This document shows positions 1-15,000 of a stretch of 64,000 bases of DNA, in pieces. Made by a program: the position numbers and the translations under genes. Position 1 is the stretch's first letter; each line of letters starts with the position of its first letter. The stretch is from Gammaproteobacteria bacterium. GTDB lineage: Bacteria; Pseudomonadota; Gammaproteobacteria; Pseudomonadales; JAUIET01. The notes beneath the pieces are model-generated. The model did no database searches and had not been told where the DNA came from. It saw only the letters and a program-made list of their open reading frames with translations. The stretch spans positions 1-64,000 of the forward strand of contig JAUIHW010000019.1 of the NCBI GenBank assembly GCA_030431775.1, given 5' to 3'.

Positions 1-3000
1 TCCGCACCGTCCCCTCCGACGAGCGTGTTCATCGCGGCATTACCGACAAGCGTGTCACTGTCAGCGGAGCCGGTGATGTTCTCAATGCTAATCAGCGTAT
101 CTGAGCCGCCGTCGCCGTCGACGTTCGCCAGCACACCAGACAGGTCAACGACGACACCACCCGCCGCTTGCGAGTAATCAGCAGTGTCTGTATTGGCACC
201 ACCATTCAAGGTGTCATTTCCGCTGCCACCGCGGAGTATGTCGTTGCCGCCTTCGCCCTGCAGGCTGTCATTGCCGCCGAGGCCGATCAACGTATCGCCA
301 CCACCACCACCTTGCAGGATGTTGCCACCACCTTCACCGGTGATGCTGTCTGCGGAGCCGGAACCAATCACATGGTCGATCGCCAGCAGAATATCGTTTG
401 CGCCGTCGCCATCGTCTGACGCTGCATTACTTGACAGGTCAACCACGACGCCCGACCCGGCATTGGCGTAAGTGACGGTGTCGTCGCCGCCACCGCCTTG
501 CAGAGTATCCACACCACCGCGGCCCATCAAGGTATCGTTACCCAATCCACCGTCGATGGTGTTGTTACCACCATCACCACTCAAGGTGTCGTTATTGCTT
601 GAACCAGTCAGGTTTTCGATGTCGATGAAGGTATCAGTGGTACCGTCCCCATCGTCGCTGGCCCCATTGGCTTGCAAATCAGCTGTGACGTCGCCACCAA
701 CGCCGGCGTAACTGACCGTATCATTGTCGGCGCCACCGTCCAAAACGTCGGTTCCCCCGCGCCCATTCAGCACGTCGTCGCCAGCGCCACCGCTAAGCAC
801 GTTATCCCCTCCGTTGCCGGTGATGCTGTCATTGCTTGTGCTGCCAGTAACATTTTCTATGTTGTTCAGGGTATCGCTGCCACCATCACCATCATCACTG
901 GCGATATTCGCCGAAAGATCGACCGTAACACCAGTGGCTGCTGTTCCATAGCTTACTGTGTCAGTATCGGCTCCCCCATCGATAGTGTCATTACCCGCGC
1001 CGCCGGAGATTAGATCATCGCCTGCCAGACCGTTGATGGTATCACCGCCACCATCACCGGTGATGATATTGGCATCAACCGTACCCGTTAGCGTGTCTGC
1101 GAAATTGGAGCCGAGCAGGAATTCAAAATTACTGATGGTGTCGCTGAAGCCAAAGCCATCATCGGTAACGGTATCAGTATCCAGATTAACGTTCACCCCG
1201 CCGCCTGCGGAAGAATAGTCCAGGGTATCCAGACCGCCGCTGCCATCCAGCGTATCGGCACCGGAACCACCGGAGATTATGTCGCCTCCGTCACCACCAA
1301 TCAGCGTGTTTTGCTGTGCGTCACCGTGCAGCGTATCCGCGCCACTGCTACCCGTAATACTTTCGATGTTCCGCACGGTGTCATCCGTGCCACCATTGAC
1401 AGTAACAAACACTGAGCTGCTGCCGTTCAGGCTTACCGAGATGGACGTTACCCCGGCCACGCCGGAGTAATCCAGGCTGTCATTGTCGGCGCCGCCATCG
1501 TAACTGTCCGCACCGGCGCTGGCGGTAATGCTGTCATTGCCGGCGCCTGTATTGATCACATTGGAGGCACCACTACCGCTGACCACGTCAGCACTGGCGG
1601 AACCGATAAAGTTCTCAATCGATGCCAGAGTGTCACTGCCACCATCACCATCGTCACTGACCACACCGCTGCCCAGGTTAGCGTTCACGCCGCTCGCTGC
1701 TGTGGAGTAATCGGCTGTATCCACATCCAGGCCACCGTCTAATACATCAGTACCTGCGCCGCCTGATAAGGTGTCGTTACCTTGCCCACCGATCAGGGTG
1801 TTGTTCGCCGCATCACCATGAATGGTGTCATCGCCAGCGGTACCGGTCACGTTTTCTATGTTCTGGATAGTGTCATTGGCATCGCCAGCTACAGTTACCG
1901 TTGCCAGGGTAGCGCCGTCCAGGGTCACCGATATGGAGCCCGCACTGGGGTGCACGCTGTAGTCGATGGAGTCGTTGCCACTACCGCCATCAATCGTGTC
2001 CGCACCACTGCTGGCGAGAACCGTGTCGGCACCGGCGCCGGCGTTCAGGGTATCGCCACCCGCGCCACCGTCCAGGGTATCCGCCCCATCACCGGAGCTG
2101 ATAATGTCTGCTCCGCCCATGCCAAGCAGTGTATTGTCGTTAGCATCACCGGTAATGGTGTCATCACCGCCGGTACCGGTCACGTTCTCAATTTCACTGA
2201 TTGTGTCGTTATCACCGCCATCCACCGTAACGGTGACCGCTGCACCACCATTCAGTGTGACGTTGATAAAGTTTGCACCCAGACCCGAATAGTCTATGGT
2301 ATCGCTGTCGGCACCACCGGTGATGGTGTCACTGCCGGCACCGGCGATGAAGGTATCGTTGCCTTCATCACCCAGTAGAATGTCATCGCCGCCGGCACCA
2401 TCCAGTACGTCATCACCGCTGTTGCCATCCAACACATTCACCAGGCCATCGCCGGTGATTGTATCGTCGTCCACACTGCCGATAATATTCTCGAAGCCGC
2501 TTATGGTGTCGTTGTCGCCGGCGCTGACGTTAACCACAATCGCCGCCCCACCATTCAGAGTCAGGCTGACGCCGGTAATGCCGCCAAGCACCGAGTAATC
2601 CAGGGTGTCGGTACCAGCACCTGCGTTCAGCACATCGTTGCCATGGCTGGCGTCAAAGGCGTCATCACCATCCAGGCTATCCACTACATCATCATTCGAC
2701 GAACCGCGAATCACATCGGCCTGGTCAGTCAGAATGTAAGATTCAATATTGCTAAACAGGTCGGTGAAGCTGCCACCAACGGTTGAGAAGCTGCCCGAGA
2801 GGTTGAGTTCAATTCCAGTAGCAAGGCCCTGGTAGTCCAACACGTCATTGCTACCTGCGCCGCCGTCCAATATGTCACTACCCGTGCTTCCAAAAATCGT
2901 GTCATCGCCCGCGCCGGCAGCAATATTGTTTATCGCCGAATCGCCGCCTATCGTGTCGTCGCCTTGTGAGCCAATGATATTTTCGATGCTGTTAATCGTA

Positions 3001-6000
3001 TGATTGTCTCCGCCATTGACGGTCACGGTTACGTTACTGCCGCCATTTAATGTGACGTCGATAAAGTTGCCGGCCGCAAAGCCTGAGTAGTCCAGCGTAT
3101 CGGTTCCGCTGCTACCTATGTATGTATCAAGACCCGTACCCGCGATAATAGTGTCATTGCCAGCGCCACCGTTTAGGACGTTGGCCAGACTGTTACCTTC
3201 GATACTGTCAGCGCCATCTGAGCCCTGAATGTTCTCGATATTGCGGATGGTGTCGTTACTTTGACCATTAACCACAATCGTGGTATCGCCGCTTTCGTTC
3301 AGATTGACCGTAATTCCAGCGCCGGTATTGTTATAACGGATAGTGTCGATATCGGCACCGCCGTCAAATACGCTACCACCACCGCGCGATTCGAAGGTGT
3401 CATTGCCGGCGTCGCCTTCCAGGGTATTTGCGTATACGCCCCAGTTTCCGAGGAAATCGTCGCCGTCGCCACCACTGCCCGTGTTGCCACTGGAGTAGGT
3501 CCACAGCGTATCGTCTTCTGTCCCCAGTGTAATGTTTGCGTTCCCGCCGTAGGCGCGCACTATATCAGCACCGCTGCCCGCGTCTGCCGTGGCATTGGTG
3601 CCGAACAGATCTACATTGTCGGCGCCATCACCGGAGTTAACGGTTGCATCATCGGCGTTCAAATCGATGACATCGTTACCAGCCAGGGTCTCCAGCAGAA
3701 TAATGTTGCCGTCGGTCTCGACCGTATCACCACCGGTGGTGGTGCGAAGAATTTCGATGCTATTGGCCCGGTCACCTTCAGCACCGCCTCCAATATCCAG
3801 CGTGAAGAATCCGCCCGCGACCGCCGTCATGTCCACGCTCAATCCAGAGCTCAGGTCACTGTAGTCCAGCGTATCGTCGCCCCCGCCGCCATGGATTTCA
3901 TCGTCGCCACCGGCGGCATAAAAGGTATCGTCCCCGCCCTGGCCATAGAAGAAGTTTTCCTGGGTGTGGCCACGCATGATGTCGTTGCCATTGGTGCCGA
4001 ATACCCGCTCAATGTTGACGATGGTGTCATTGTCGCCGCCATCAACGATGACCGTCGAAACGCTACCGCCATTGAGGTCGATGTCGATAAAGTTGATACC
4101 GCTTTCAAATCGATAATCAACGGCGTCGCGGCTGCCGCTACCACCGTCCATGGCATCAGCACCGGCACCGCCGCGCAGCGTATCCCAGTTGCCAGAGCCT
4201 CCTTCCAAGGTGTCATCGCCAGCACCGCCTTCCAGCGTATCGTGGCTTTCTTCGCCTTGGAGCAAGTCATCACCCTCGCCGCCACGGAGAATGTCTGAAC
4301 CGAGATCACCGCGCAGCGTGTTATTTTGCGCATCGCCGGTAATATCATCATTACCCTGGCTGCCGATAATATCGCGGATATTCGATGCGGTATCTGTTTC
4401 AGAGGTGCCCACGTTAACGGTAAATGCTCCGCCAGTGAGTGCGCTCATATCGGTTACCACACGATCCACGCGGTCGTTGTATTCCAGGGTGTTAATACCA
4501 GCACCACCATCGAGCACGTCATTGCCGCCCTCACCGCGCAAGATATCGTCACCGTCGCCAGCCGTAAAAGTATTCGCGTTGCCATCACCGCGAATCACGT
4601 CATTGCCGGAAGTACCAACAATATTTTCAATATTGCGCACCAGGTCGTTATCGCTGCCATTAACAGTAACAGTGCTTTGTATACCGGAGTTCAGGTTAAC
4701 GGAAATCGAGGTAACGCCGGCCTGCAGGGAGTAGTCCAGTGTGTCTGAGCCGTTGTCACCTTCGATAACATCAACACCAGCGCTTGAGACAAAATAGTCA
4801 TCACCTTCACCGCCATCAAGATCGTTGGCCTCTGCACCACCTGTGATGGTATCGTCAAAATCGGAACCAATAATATTCTCGATGCTGGTCAGTGTATCGC
4901 TGGCGCCATCGCCGTCGTCGCTTGCCGCGTCGGCCGACAGATCCACCACAATTCCGGCGGCGGCCTCTTCGTAATTAGCGGTGTCCGTATCGTTACCACC
5001 ATCCAGAATATCAATACCTGCTCCACCGGACAACTCATCGTCGCCGTCCAGGGTAGTAATGACGTTAGCGCTGGAATCGCCATGTACAGTGTCGTTACCT
5101 GCGGTTGCAATCACATTCTCGATGTTCAGTACGATGTCATTGTTGGCACCATCAACCGTAACACTGGCAGACCCGGAACCATCCAAAGCGACACTGATAA
5201 AATTGATGCCAGCCTGAGAGGAATAGTCCACCGTGTCGGTATCAGCGCCACCGTCAAAGCGGTTAGTTCCCGCACTGCCAAGAAACAGGTCGTCTCCTGC
5301 TTCACCCCACAAGCGGTTGTCGGCATTGCTGCCACCGCTCATGGTATCGTCACCGGCGCCGCCCCAGAAGTAGTTATTTGCGCCATCGCCATGAATTGTG
5401 TCGTTACCCGCCGTACCACGGATGCGCTCTACATTGCGGACCGTGTCGTCCTGGTCGCCATCCACGGTTACGGTCGCATCGATTCCTCCAGTCAGCGTAA
5501 CGCTGATGAAATTGGCACTGGTTTGACCGGAGTAATCCAGAGTATCAGTCGCACTGCCGCCATCGATGATGTCCGCTCCGTCGCTGGCAATCAGGTTGTC
5601 CCAACCGGCACCGCCAAGATAGGTGTCATCGCCGATACCACCGTCCAAGGTGTCACCTGTGTCGCCACCGTCCAGTATATCGTCGCCGGCGCCGCCGATC
5701 AGGGTGTCTGACTCGCTGCCACCAATCAGGGTGTCATTGCCTGCGCCGCCGTCCAATACGTCGGTGCCCACCCGGCCTTCGATCACGTTGTCTTGCATGT
5801 CGCCGGTAATATTGTCCGCCCCGGCAGAACCGATGATGTCGCGGAAATTAGCAGCCTGATCAGTGTCGGCTCCGACAGTTACTGAGAAGAAACCGCCGGA
5901 TAAGACATTCATGTCCGTCGTGATACCCAAACCGGAATCGGTGTAGCTCAAGGTGTTGGTACCTGCACCACCGTCCAGGGTATCACTGCCACCGCCACCA

Positions 6001-9000
6001 CGAATCACATCATCGCCGCCCTGGCCGTCGATATTGTTGACCTGGCTGTCACCACTAATGGTGTCATTGCCGGCCGTGCCGATCACATTCTCGATCGCCC
6101 GCACCGTATCATTGTCAGCACCGTCAACGATTACCGTGGCATCGCTACCACCGTTCAGTTGAACGTCAATAAAGTTAATGCCCACTTCCTGTGAGTAATC
6201 GACTGTATCAGAATCGTTTCCGCCATCCAGTATGTCTGCGCCGGCACCGCCCACCAGGATATCGTTACCGTCTTCACCTTCCAGTGTATTGACCAGTCCA
6301 TCGCCGCGAATCGTGTCATCACCGGCTGTGCCGATCACATTCTCGATTTCACGAATGGTGTCGTTGGCACCACCGTCTACGGTTACCGTGACATCACTGC
6401 CGCCGTTCAGGGTAACGTCGATAAAGTTGATGCCCACCTCACCGGAGTAATCAACGGTATCGTTGTCGGCACCACCAATCAGCAGGTCTGCGCCTGAACG
6501 ACCGGATAGAATATCGTCGCCAGCACCACCTTGGAATTCGTTATCAGAGCCATCACCGATCAGTGTGTCATCACCGGCCGTGCCGATGACATTCTCGATA
6601 TTAAGAGCCAGGTCATTGTCACCGCCCGCCACGATCACGGCCGAACTACCGGTGCCGTTTAACTGCACCGATACCGAGGCGATACCGGCCTGGCCGGAAT
6701 AATCGATGGTATCGGTGTCGCTGCCACCATCAAAGGTATTCTGGCCGGCACTGCCCAGGAAAGTATCGTTACCAGCGTTCCCTTCCAGGAAGTCGATGCC
6801 AGCGCCACCACTGATGATGTCATCGCCACCCTGGCCTTGTATGGTATTACTCTGATCGTCACCGGTAATCGTATCCACACCGGCTGTACCGATCACATTT
6901 TCAATATTTCGAATCGTATCGTTGTCGCCACCGTCGACCGTCACTGTTGCCGCGTTCGCGCCATCCAAGGTGACGTTGATGAAGTTCACACCACCGAGAC
7001 TGGAGTAGTCGATGGTGTCGGAATCCGTGCCGCCATCAAAGTCATCACTGCCGGCGCTGGCCCGGAAGCTGTCGTCACCACCCAGACTGAATACCACGTC
7101 GGCATTGGTAGAGCCGATAATGGTGTCATCCTGGTTGGTCAGATAGTATTCTTCAAAGTTGATAAAATTGTCGGTGCTGCTGTCAGCACTGTAAAACGCT
7201 GTATTGTTGGTGAGGTTGATATCGACCCCAACCCCGGTCAGGTCATCAAAGCGCAACTGGTCGCCCGTGGTGTGGCCACCACCGTCCAGCGTATCGCTGC
7301 CGCCGCCACCCCAGATGACATCGTCACCATCGCCACCGCTTAAGGTATTGTCGTTGCCGTCGCCACGTAAGGTGTCGTCACCGGCGGTGGCCACAATGTT
7401 CTCTACGCTGCGCAGTGTATCGGTGCCATTGCCGCCCGATACCACCACGGTGGCGTCCACGCCGCCACGCAGGGTCACGTCAATACTGGGCGAACCGGCC
7501 ATGCCAGAGTAATCGGCCGTATCAGAGCCGAAGCCGCCTTCAATGATGTCGTCATTGGTGCTTCCGCGGAAAATATCGTTGTTATCCCCACCCTGCAACA
7601 GGTTGACGTTGCCGTCACCGGTGATGTCATCAGCAAAGTCGGAACCAACAATATTTTCGATGCTGGTGAGCGTGTCAACGCTGCCATCACCGTCGTTGCT
7701 GGCCTGATTGGCACTCAGGTCTACCGTGATGCCAGCCGCTGCCTGGCTGTAGTCAGCCGTATCGATACCATCACCACCGTCTAGCGTGTCGGCACCCGCC
7801 AGGCCGGACAGTGTGTCATTCAAGAGTCCACCACTCAGAACGTTGGCACCAGTGCTACCGACAATGATGTCGGCCTGGTTACTACCGGTAACGTTTTCGA
7901 TATTGTTCAGCGTATCTGACGCTCCATCACCATCGTTAGCCGCTACATTATTTTGCAGGTTAACGTTAATGCCATTTGCCGCGCCGGAGTAATCAACCGT
8001 ATCGATGTCATTGCCACCATCAATCGTGTCCGCGCCACCGCGTCCTCGAAGAGTGTCATTGCCATCGTCACCAAATAAGGTATTCGCCGCGCCGTCGCCG
8101 GACAAATCGTCCGCGCCGCTGGAGCCACTCAGGTTTTCAATATCGACAAAGGTATCGGAGCCACCATCACCGTCATCGCTGGCACTGTTCGCCGCAATAT
8201 CAGCGGTTACACCGGCCGCTGCCAGCGAGTAGTCCGCCGTGTCAGAGCCGGAGCCGCCATCCAGCGTGTCATTGCCACCGCGGCCGCGCAGCACATCGTC
8301 GCGATTGCGGCCGTCCAGAACGTTATCGGCTGCATCCCCGGTCAGGGTGTCGTCAAAGTTCGAGCCGGTTACATTCTGGATCTGGCTCAAGGTATCCGTG
8401 CCGCCATCACCGTCATTGCTGGTCAGGTTATTACTCAGGTCAACCGAAACGCCGGAGCCGGCCGTGATGTAGTCTACGGTGTTGTTACCGGTGCCACCGA
8501 TAATATCGTCGTCACCGGCACCACCGCGGATAACGTCATCTCCCGCGGCGCCGTCCAGGCGATTGTCGCCCACGCTGCCGACGATAAAATCGCCATTGTC
8601 GGAGCCAATCACGTTCTCGATCGAGGACAGGGTATCGGTATCACCAAATCCGTCGTTATTGGCTACCTGGTTTTGCAGGTCTACATCAATGGCGTTATCA
8701 GAGTTGGCGTAACTGACGGTATCAATACCAATACCACCAATGATTTCGTCATCGCCTTCCATGCCGCGGATGGTGTCGTTACCACCTCCGCCATCGAGAC
8801 GGTTGTCAAACTCGTCACCAATCAGAATATCGTCACTACCGGAACCGATAATGCCTTCGATGCTAATCAGCGTGTCCACGCCACCGGAGCCGTCGTCGCC
8901 GACGATGCCGGTAGACAGGTCGATGGTTACCCCGCTGCCCGCCGCTGAATAATCCGCAACGTCAAAGTCAGCCCCACCGTCCAGAGTGTCAGAACCCCCG

Positions 9001-12000
9001 CTGCCAATCAGCAGGTCATCACCACCACGGCCTTCCAAAACATTGCCGTTGTTGTCGCCTTCAATGCGGTCGTCCTGCGCTGAACCCCAGACATTCTCAA
9101 TGTTCTGCAGCACATCAGAGTCACCATCGCCATCGTTGGCGGCGGCATTTAAGCTAAGATTGACGACAATACCATTCGCTGCGCCAGTGTAATCGGCTAC
9201 GTCACCGGTACCGGTACCGCCGTCCAACGTATCGCTGCCACCCCGGCCACGCAGTACGTCGTCCGAGTCACCGCCGAGGAGTGTGTTGGCGCCGGCATCG
9301 CCACCGAGATCATCGGCGAAAGCCGAGCCGGTCAAATGCTCGATGCTGACAAAGGTATCACTGCCGCCATCCCCGTCATCCGTGGCCTGATTGCTGGCCA
9401 GATCAGCCGTAACCGGTCCACCGGCCAGTGAATAGTCGGCTATATCCTGGCCAAAGCCACCATCCAGTGTGTCATCACCACCGCGGCCACGCAGCGTATC
9501 CGCCGAGTTACCGCCTTCGATTAGGTTATCGCTGCCATCGCCCGTTAAGGTATCGACAAATGCCGAACCAGTAATATTTTCGATTTCAAACAACTGATCC
9601 GAGCCACCGTCACCGTCAACCGATGCCTGGTTGGCGGACAGGTCAACGACAACCGTGCTGGCCGCGTTGGAATAATCGGCGGTGTCGACGCCGTCACCAC
9701 CGGTTAAGATGTCGTTGCCGGCACGGCCGCTCAGAACATCATCACCGTCGTCACCGCTGATGGCGTTGTCGTTACCGTCGCCCTCAATGCGGTCATCACC
9801 CTGCGAGCCGGTGACGTTTTCTATACCACTGATGGTTTGGTCGTCTGTGCCAGCAACGCTCACAGTCGTGGGAGTGGAACCGTTCAGGGTCACATCAATG
9901 GAGTTGGCCGCGCCGAAGCTGCTGAAATCAACACCATCACCGGTACCCAGGCCGCCCTGAATGTTATCCGCACCCAGTGTGGCAATAAAGCTGTCGTCGC
10001 CCTGACCGCCTTGCAACACGTTCGCCGCGCCATCACCCTGAATGGTGTCGTCATTATCTGAGCCAATAACGTTCTCAATATCTACCAGGGTATCAACGCC
10101 GCCGTCGCCGTCGTCGCTGGCCGTATTGCCAGCCAAATTGACATTCACACCGGACACCGCGCCGCTGTAATCTACGGTGTCAACATCCGCGCCGCCATCC
10201 AGCGTATCGTTACCACCCCGCCCGGACAGCAAATCATTACCGGCCAAGCCACGCAGCTCATTGTCCAGGGCATCCCCGGTTAGGGTGTCATCGCCGGCTG
10301 TGCCGGTAACGTTTTCAATGTTTCGCAGCGTATCGTTGCCATCACCATTGACCACAGCGGTTGAGTTGGCAGCACCGGCCAGGGTAACGTTGACAAAATT
10401 GGCCGTTGCCAGGCTTGAATAATCGATGCTGTCTACACCAACTCCGCCATCAATGGTGTCGGTGTTGGAGCTGGCGATGAACTGATCATCGCCATCCCGA
10501 CCCTGCAAAATATTGATTGCATTGTCACCACCGATGACGTCGTTGCCGTCGGTGCCGATCACATTTTCAATGTTACGGGCAATATCGTTATCACCACCGG
10601 TCACGGTAACTGTGACATCGTTACCATCATCCAGATCAACACTGATGCCGGATACACCGCTGAGTGACGAATAATCCAGAGTATCGGTGTTGGCACCACC
10701 GTCCAGCACGTCGGAACCGGCACTGGCCGTCAGTATGTCGTCACCCGCATTACCCAGAAGTTCGTTATCACTACCATCACCGGCCAGCGTGTCATTAAAG
10801 GCTGAGCCGTGCACGTTTTCGATTTCAAACAACTGGTCGGAGGCACCGTCACCATCCGTGGTCGCCTGATTGGCTGCCAGATTGACATTAACGTTGCTCG
10901 CCGCGCCGGAGTAATCGGCGGTGTCCACGCCGTCGCCGCCGGTCAGTACATCATTACCCGCGCGCCCACTGAGCACATCGTCGCCGTCATCGCCGCTGAG
11001 CTCATTGTCGTTACCGTCACCGACGATACGATCATCACCCTGCGAGCCGGTTACATCTTCAATGCCACGGATAGTCTGATTGTCTGCATTGTTAACGTTA
11101 ACCGTCGCATCACCATTGCCAGCGAGGGTTACATCAATGGAATTCGCTGCGGCAAAGGAGGAGAAGTTGATTTCGTCGCTGCTGCCCAGACCACCGTCGA
11201 CCGTGTCTGCACCCAGAGTGGCATTGATGACGTCATCGCCGTCGCGCCCTTCCAGTACGTTGGCGTTGGCATCCCCTTCAATCACATCGTCATTGGCCGA
11301 GCCTATGACGTTTTCAATTTCCTGCAGCGTATCAACGCCACCGTCACCATCGTCGCTGGCGGTGTTCCCCGCCAGACTGACATTCACACCGGTATTCGCG
11401 GAGCTATAATCCACAGTATCAGTGTCTGCACCACCGACCAATAAATCGTTACCACCGCGACCGGACAGCATATCGTCTCCGGCTTCGCCGCGCAGCTCAT
11501 TGTCCAGACCATCACCAATTAGCGTGTCATTGCCGCTGGTACCCGTTACGTTTTCAATGTTTCTGATGGTGTCATTGCCACCGCCATTCACGACTACGAT
11601 GGCATCGGCCGTGCTGTTCAAAGTGACATTGATAAAATTGGCGCTGAGCAGACCGGAATAATCAGCCGTATCGGAACCCAGACCACCATCCAGTGTGTCG
11701 GTACCGGCGCTGGCGAGAAAAGTATCATTCCCGGACTGGCCCTCAAGCAAATTGATCGAGGCATCACCACCGATGGTATCGTCACCATCGGTGCCAATGA
11801 TATTTTCGATATTGCGGACCTGATCGTTGTCGCCACCGGTCACGGTCACCGTGACGGTATTGGCGCCGTCCAGATCAACATTGATGGCTGTAGCGCCAGC
11901 CAGGCTGGAGTAGTCCAGAGTGTCGTTGTTGGCACCACCGTCCAGGGTGTCAGTACCGGCGCTGGCATTAATCAGGTCATCGCCGGCATTACCTTCCAGC

Positions 12001-15000
12001 AGGTTGGCACTGGTATTACCGCTGATGGTGTCGTCAAAGTTGGAGCCGCGAATATTCTCGATGTCAAATAGCTGGTCCGAAGCACCGTCACCATCGGCGC
12101 TGGCCTGGTTACTGGCCAGGCTGACTGTAACATTACCGGCAGCACCGCTGTAGTCAGCAGTATCAGAGCCGTCACCGCCTCGCAAAATATCGTTTCCGGC
12201 GCGCCCGGCCAGCGTATCGTCGCCGGCGGAACCACCCAGTTCGTTATCATTACCATCACCAAAGATAACGTCGTCGCCCTGCGAGCCGGTCACGTTTTCA
12301 ATGCCGCGCAAGGTCTGGTCATCCGCGTTGTTCACACTGACGGTCGCATCGCTGCTGCCAGCCAGCGTCACGTTAATGGCGTTGGTGGCCGCCAGCGCCG
12401 AGTAATCCACCCCGTCGCTGTTGCCGACGCCGCCATCGATCAGATCGGCTCCCAGTGTGCCACCAAAGCTGTCATCGCCATCACGTCCTTGCAGGACGTT
12501 GGCGTTGCCATCGCCTTCGATCACATCGTCATTGATCGAGCCAATAACGTTTTCAATATTCTGCAGAGTATCAACGCCGCCATCGCCATCATTACTGGCC
12601 GTATTAGACGCCAGACTGACATCGATCGCCGTGGTCGCGGCCGAGTAATCCACGGTATCATTATCAGCACCGCCATCCAGCAAATCATTACCACCACGAC
12701 CGGACAGCACATCGTCGCCCGCCGCGCCGAGCAGCTCATTATCAAGGCCATCGCCCACCAGCGTATCATTGCCCGTGGTGCCGGTAACATTCTCGATATT
12801 ACGGATGGTGTCGTTACCACCGCCATTGACGACTACGATCGCATCCGACGTGCTGTTCAAGGTGACGTTAATGAAGTTGGCGCCCACCAGACCCGAATAG
12901 TCGGCGGTGTCTTCACCGAGGCCGCCGTCCAGAGTATCGGTATTATCACTGGCCAGGAAAGTATCGTTACCTGCTCGACCCTCAAGTAGGTTGATTGATG
13001 CGTCGCCGCCTATGGTATCGTTACCACCCGTACCGATAATGTTTTCCACATTGCGGACGCGATCATCGTCATCCCCGCTTACAGTTACTGTAACCGTGTT
13101 GGATCCATCAAGATCCACATTGATCGCTGTGGCACTGGCCAAGGCGGAGTAGTCCAGAGTATCCGAACTACTACCACCGTCAATAACATCCGCACCGCTA
13201 CTGGCATTGAAGGAATCATCGCCCCCACGGCCTTGCAACAGGTTGTCGCTGCCATCGCCAGTGATGGTGTCATCAAAGTTGGATCCTCGAATATTCTCGA
13301 TTTCAAACAGCTGATCCGAGGCGCCATCACCATCGGCACTGGCCTGATTGCTGGCCAGGTTAACAGTGATTGCACCCGCCGACGACGAATAGTCAGCGGT
13401 ATCTATACCGTCACCACCGGTGATAATGTCATTCCCGGCGCGCCCGCTCAGCGTATCGTCACCGTCATCACCGCTGATTTCGTTGTTGTTACTGTCACCG
13501 ACTATGGTGTCATCGCCTTGCGAACCGGTAACGTGTTCGATACCACGTAAGGTCTGATTATCAGCATTGGCCACATTGGCGATGGCATCGACCGCGCCAT
13601 TCAGGGTTACATCCACGGCATTGTTTGCCGCAAACCCCGAGAAGTCCACCCGGTCGCCCGCACCAACGCCACCGTCCAGAATATCTGCACCGAGCGATGC
13701 ATTGAACTGGTCGTCTCCATCGCGGCCCTGGAGAACATTGGCGTTGGCATCCCCCTGAATCACGTCATCATTGACCGAGCCGATAACATTCTCTATTTCC
13801 TGCAGCGTATCGGCGCCGCCTTCACCGTCATCAGTCGCGATATTGCCTTGCAGGTTGACATTAACACCAGTGGTGGCGCCACTGTAGTCCACAGTGTCGG
13901 TATCGGCACCACCGATCAGGGTGTCATTGCCGCCTCGCCCGGAAAGAACGTCGTCACCGCCCCGACCATCCAGGGTATTGTCCAGGGCATCACCGATCAG
14001 GGTGTCATCGCCGTCGGTTCCAATTACATTTTCAATTCGCCGAATGGTGTCGTTGCCGTCGCCATTCACAACAACCACGGCATCCGAACCACTGTTCAGC
14101 GTCACGTTAATGAAGTTGGCTGTGGTCAACCCAGAGTAGTCGACTGTGTCGTCACCCAAACCCCCATCCATGGTGTCGGTATTGGAGCTGGCCAGGAAGG
14201 TATCGTCGCCTGCGCCGCCTTCCAAAGTATTCAGAGAGTCGTCACCACCGATGGTGTCATCACCGATCGTGCCGATAATGTTTTCAACATTTCTGACCAG
14301 GTTGTTCGGGCCACCGGTAATCATCACCAGCACCGTATTCGCACCGTCCAGATCCACATTGATCGCCGTTGCCGACGCGAGCGTCGAGTAGTCCAGCGTA
14401 TCCGAGTTGGCGCCACCGTCTATAACGTCAGTACCGGCACTGGCGTTGAACAAGTCGTTACCAATGCCACCTTCCAGCAGGTTGTCGCTGGTGTTGCCAG
14501 TGATGGTGTCATTAAAATTGGAACCACGAATGTTTTCGATTTGAAACAGCTGATCCTGGCCACCGTCACCATCAACCGATGCCTGACTGGCACCCAGGTT
14601 AACCGTTACACTGCTGGCCGCTGTCGAATAATCGGCCGTATCAATGCCATCGCCACCCGTCAGTACATCATTTCCCGAGCGGCCACTCAGAAAGTCATCC
14701 CCGGCGTCCCCACTGAGGTTATTGTTACGGTTATCGCCTTCAATACGGTCGTCGCCCTGTGAGCCGGTTACATGCTCGATATTGCGGATCGTCTGGTCAT
14801 CAGCACCAGTGATCAAAACCGCCGCATTACCGGTTCCGTTCAGTGTGACATCGATGGGATTTGGCACCGAGTTGTTGCTGTAATCAATCTCGTCGTTTTC
14901 ACCGAGACCGCCATCAACCGTGTCCGCGCCGAGGCTGCCAAGAAACAGGTCTTCGCCCAGGCCACCTTCCAGGAGGTTGGCGTTATTGTCCCCTTCGATA

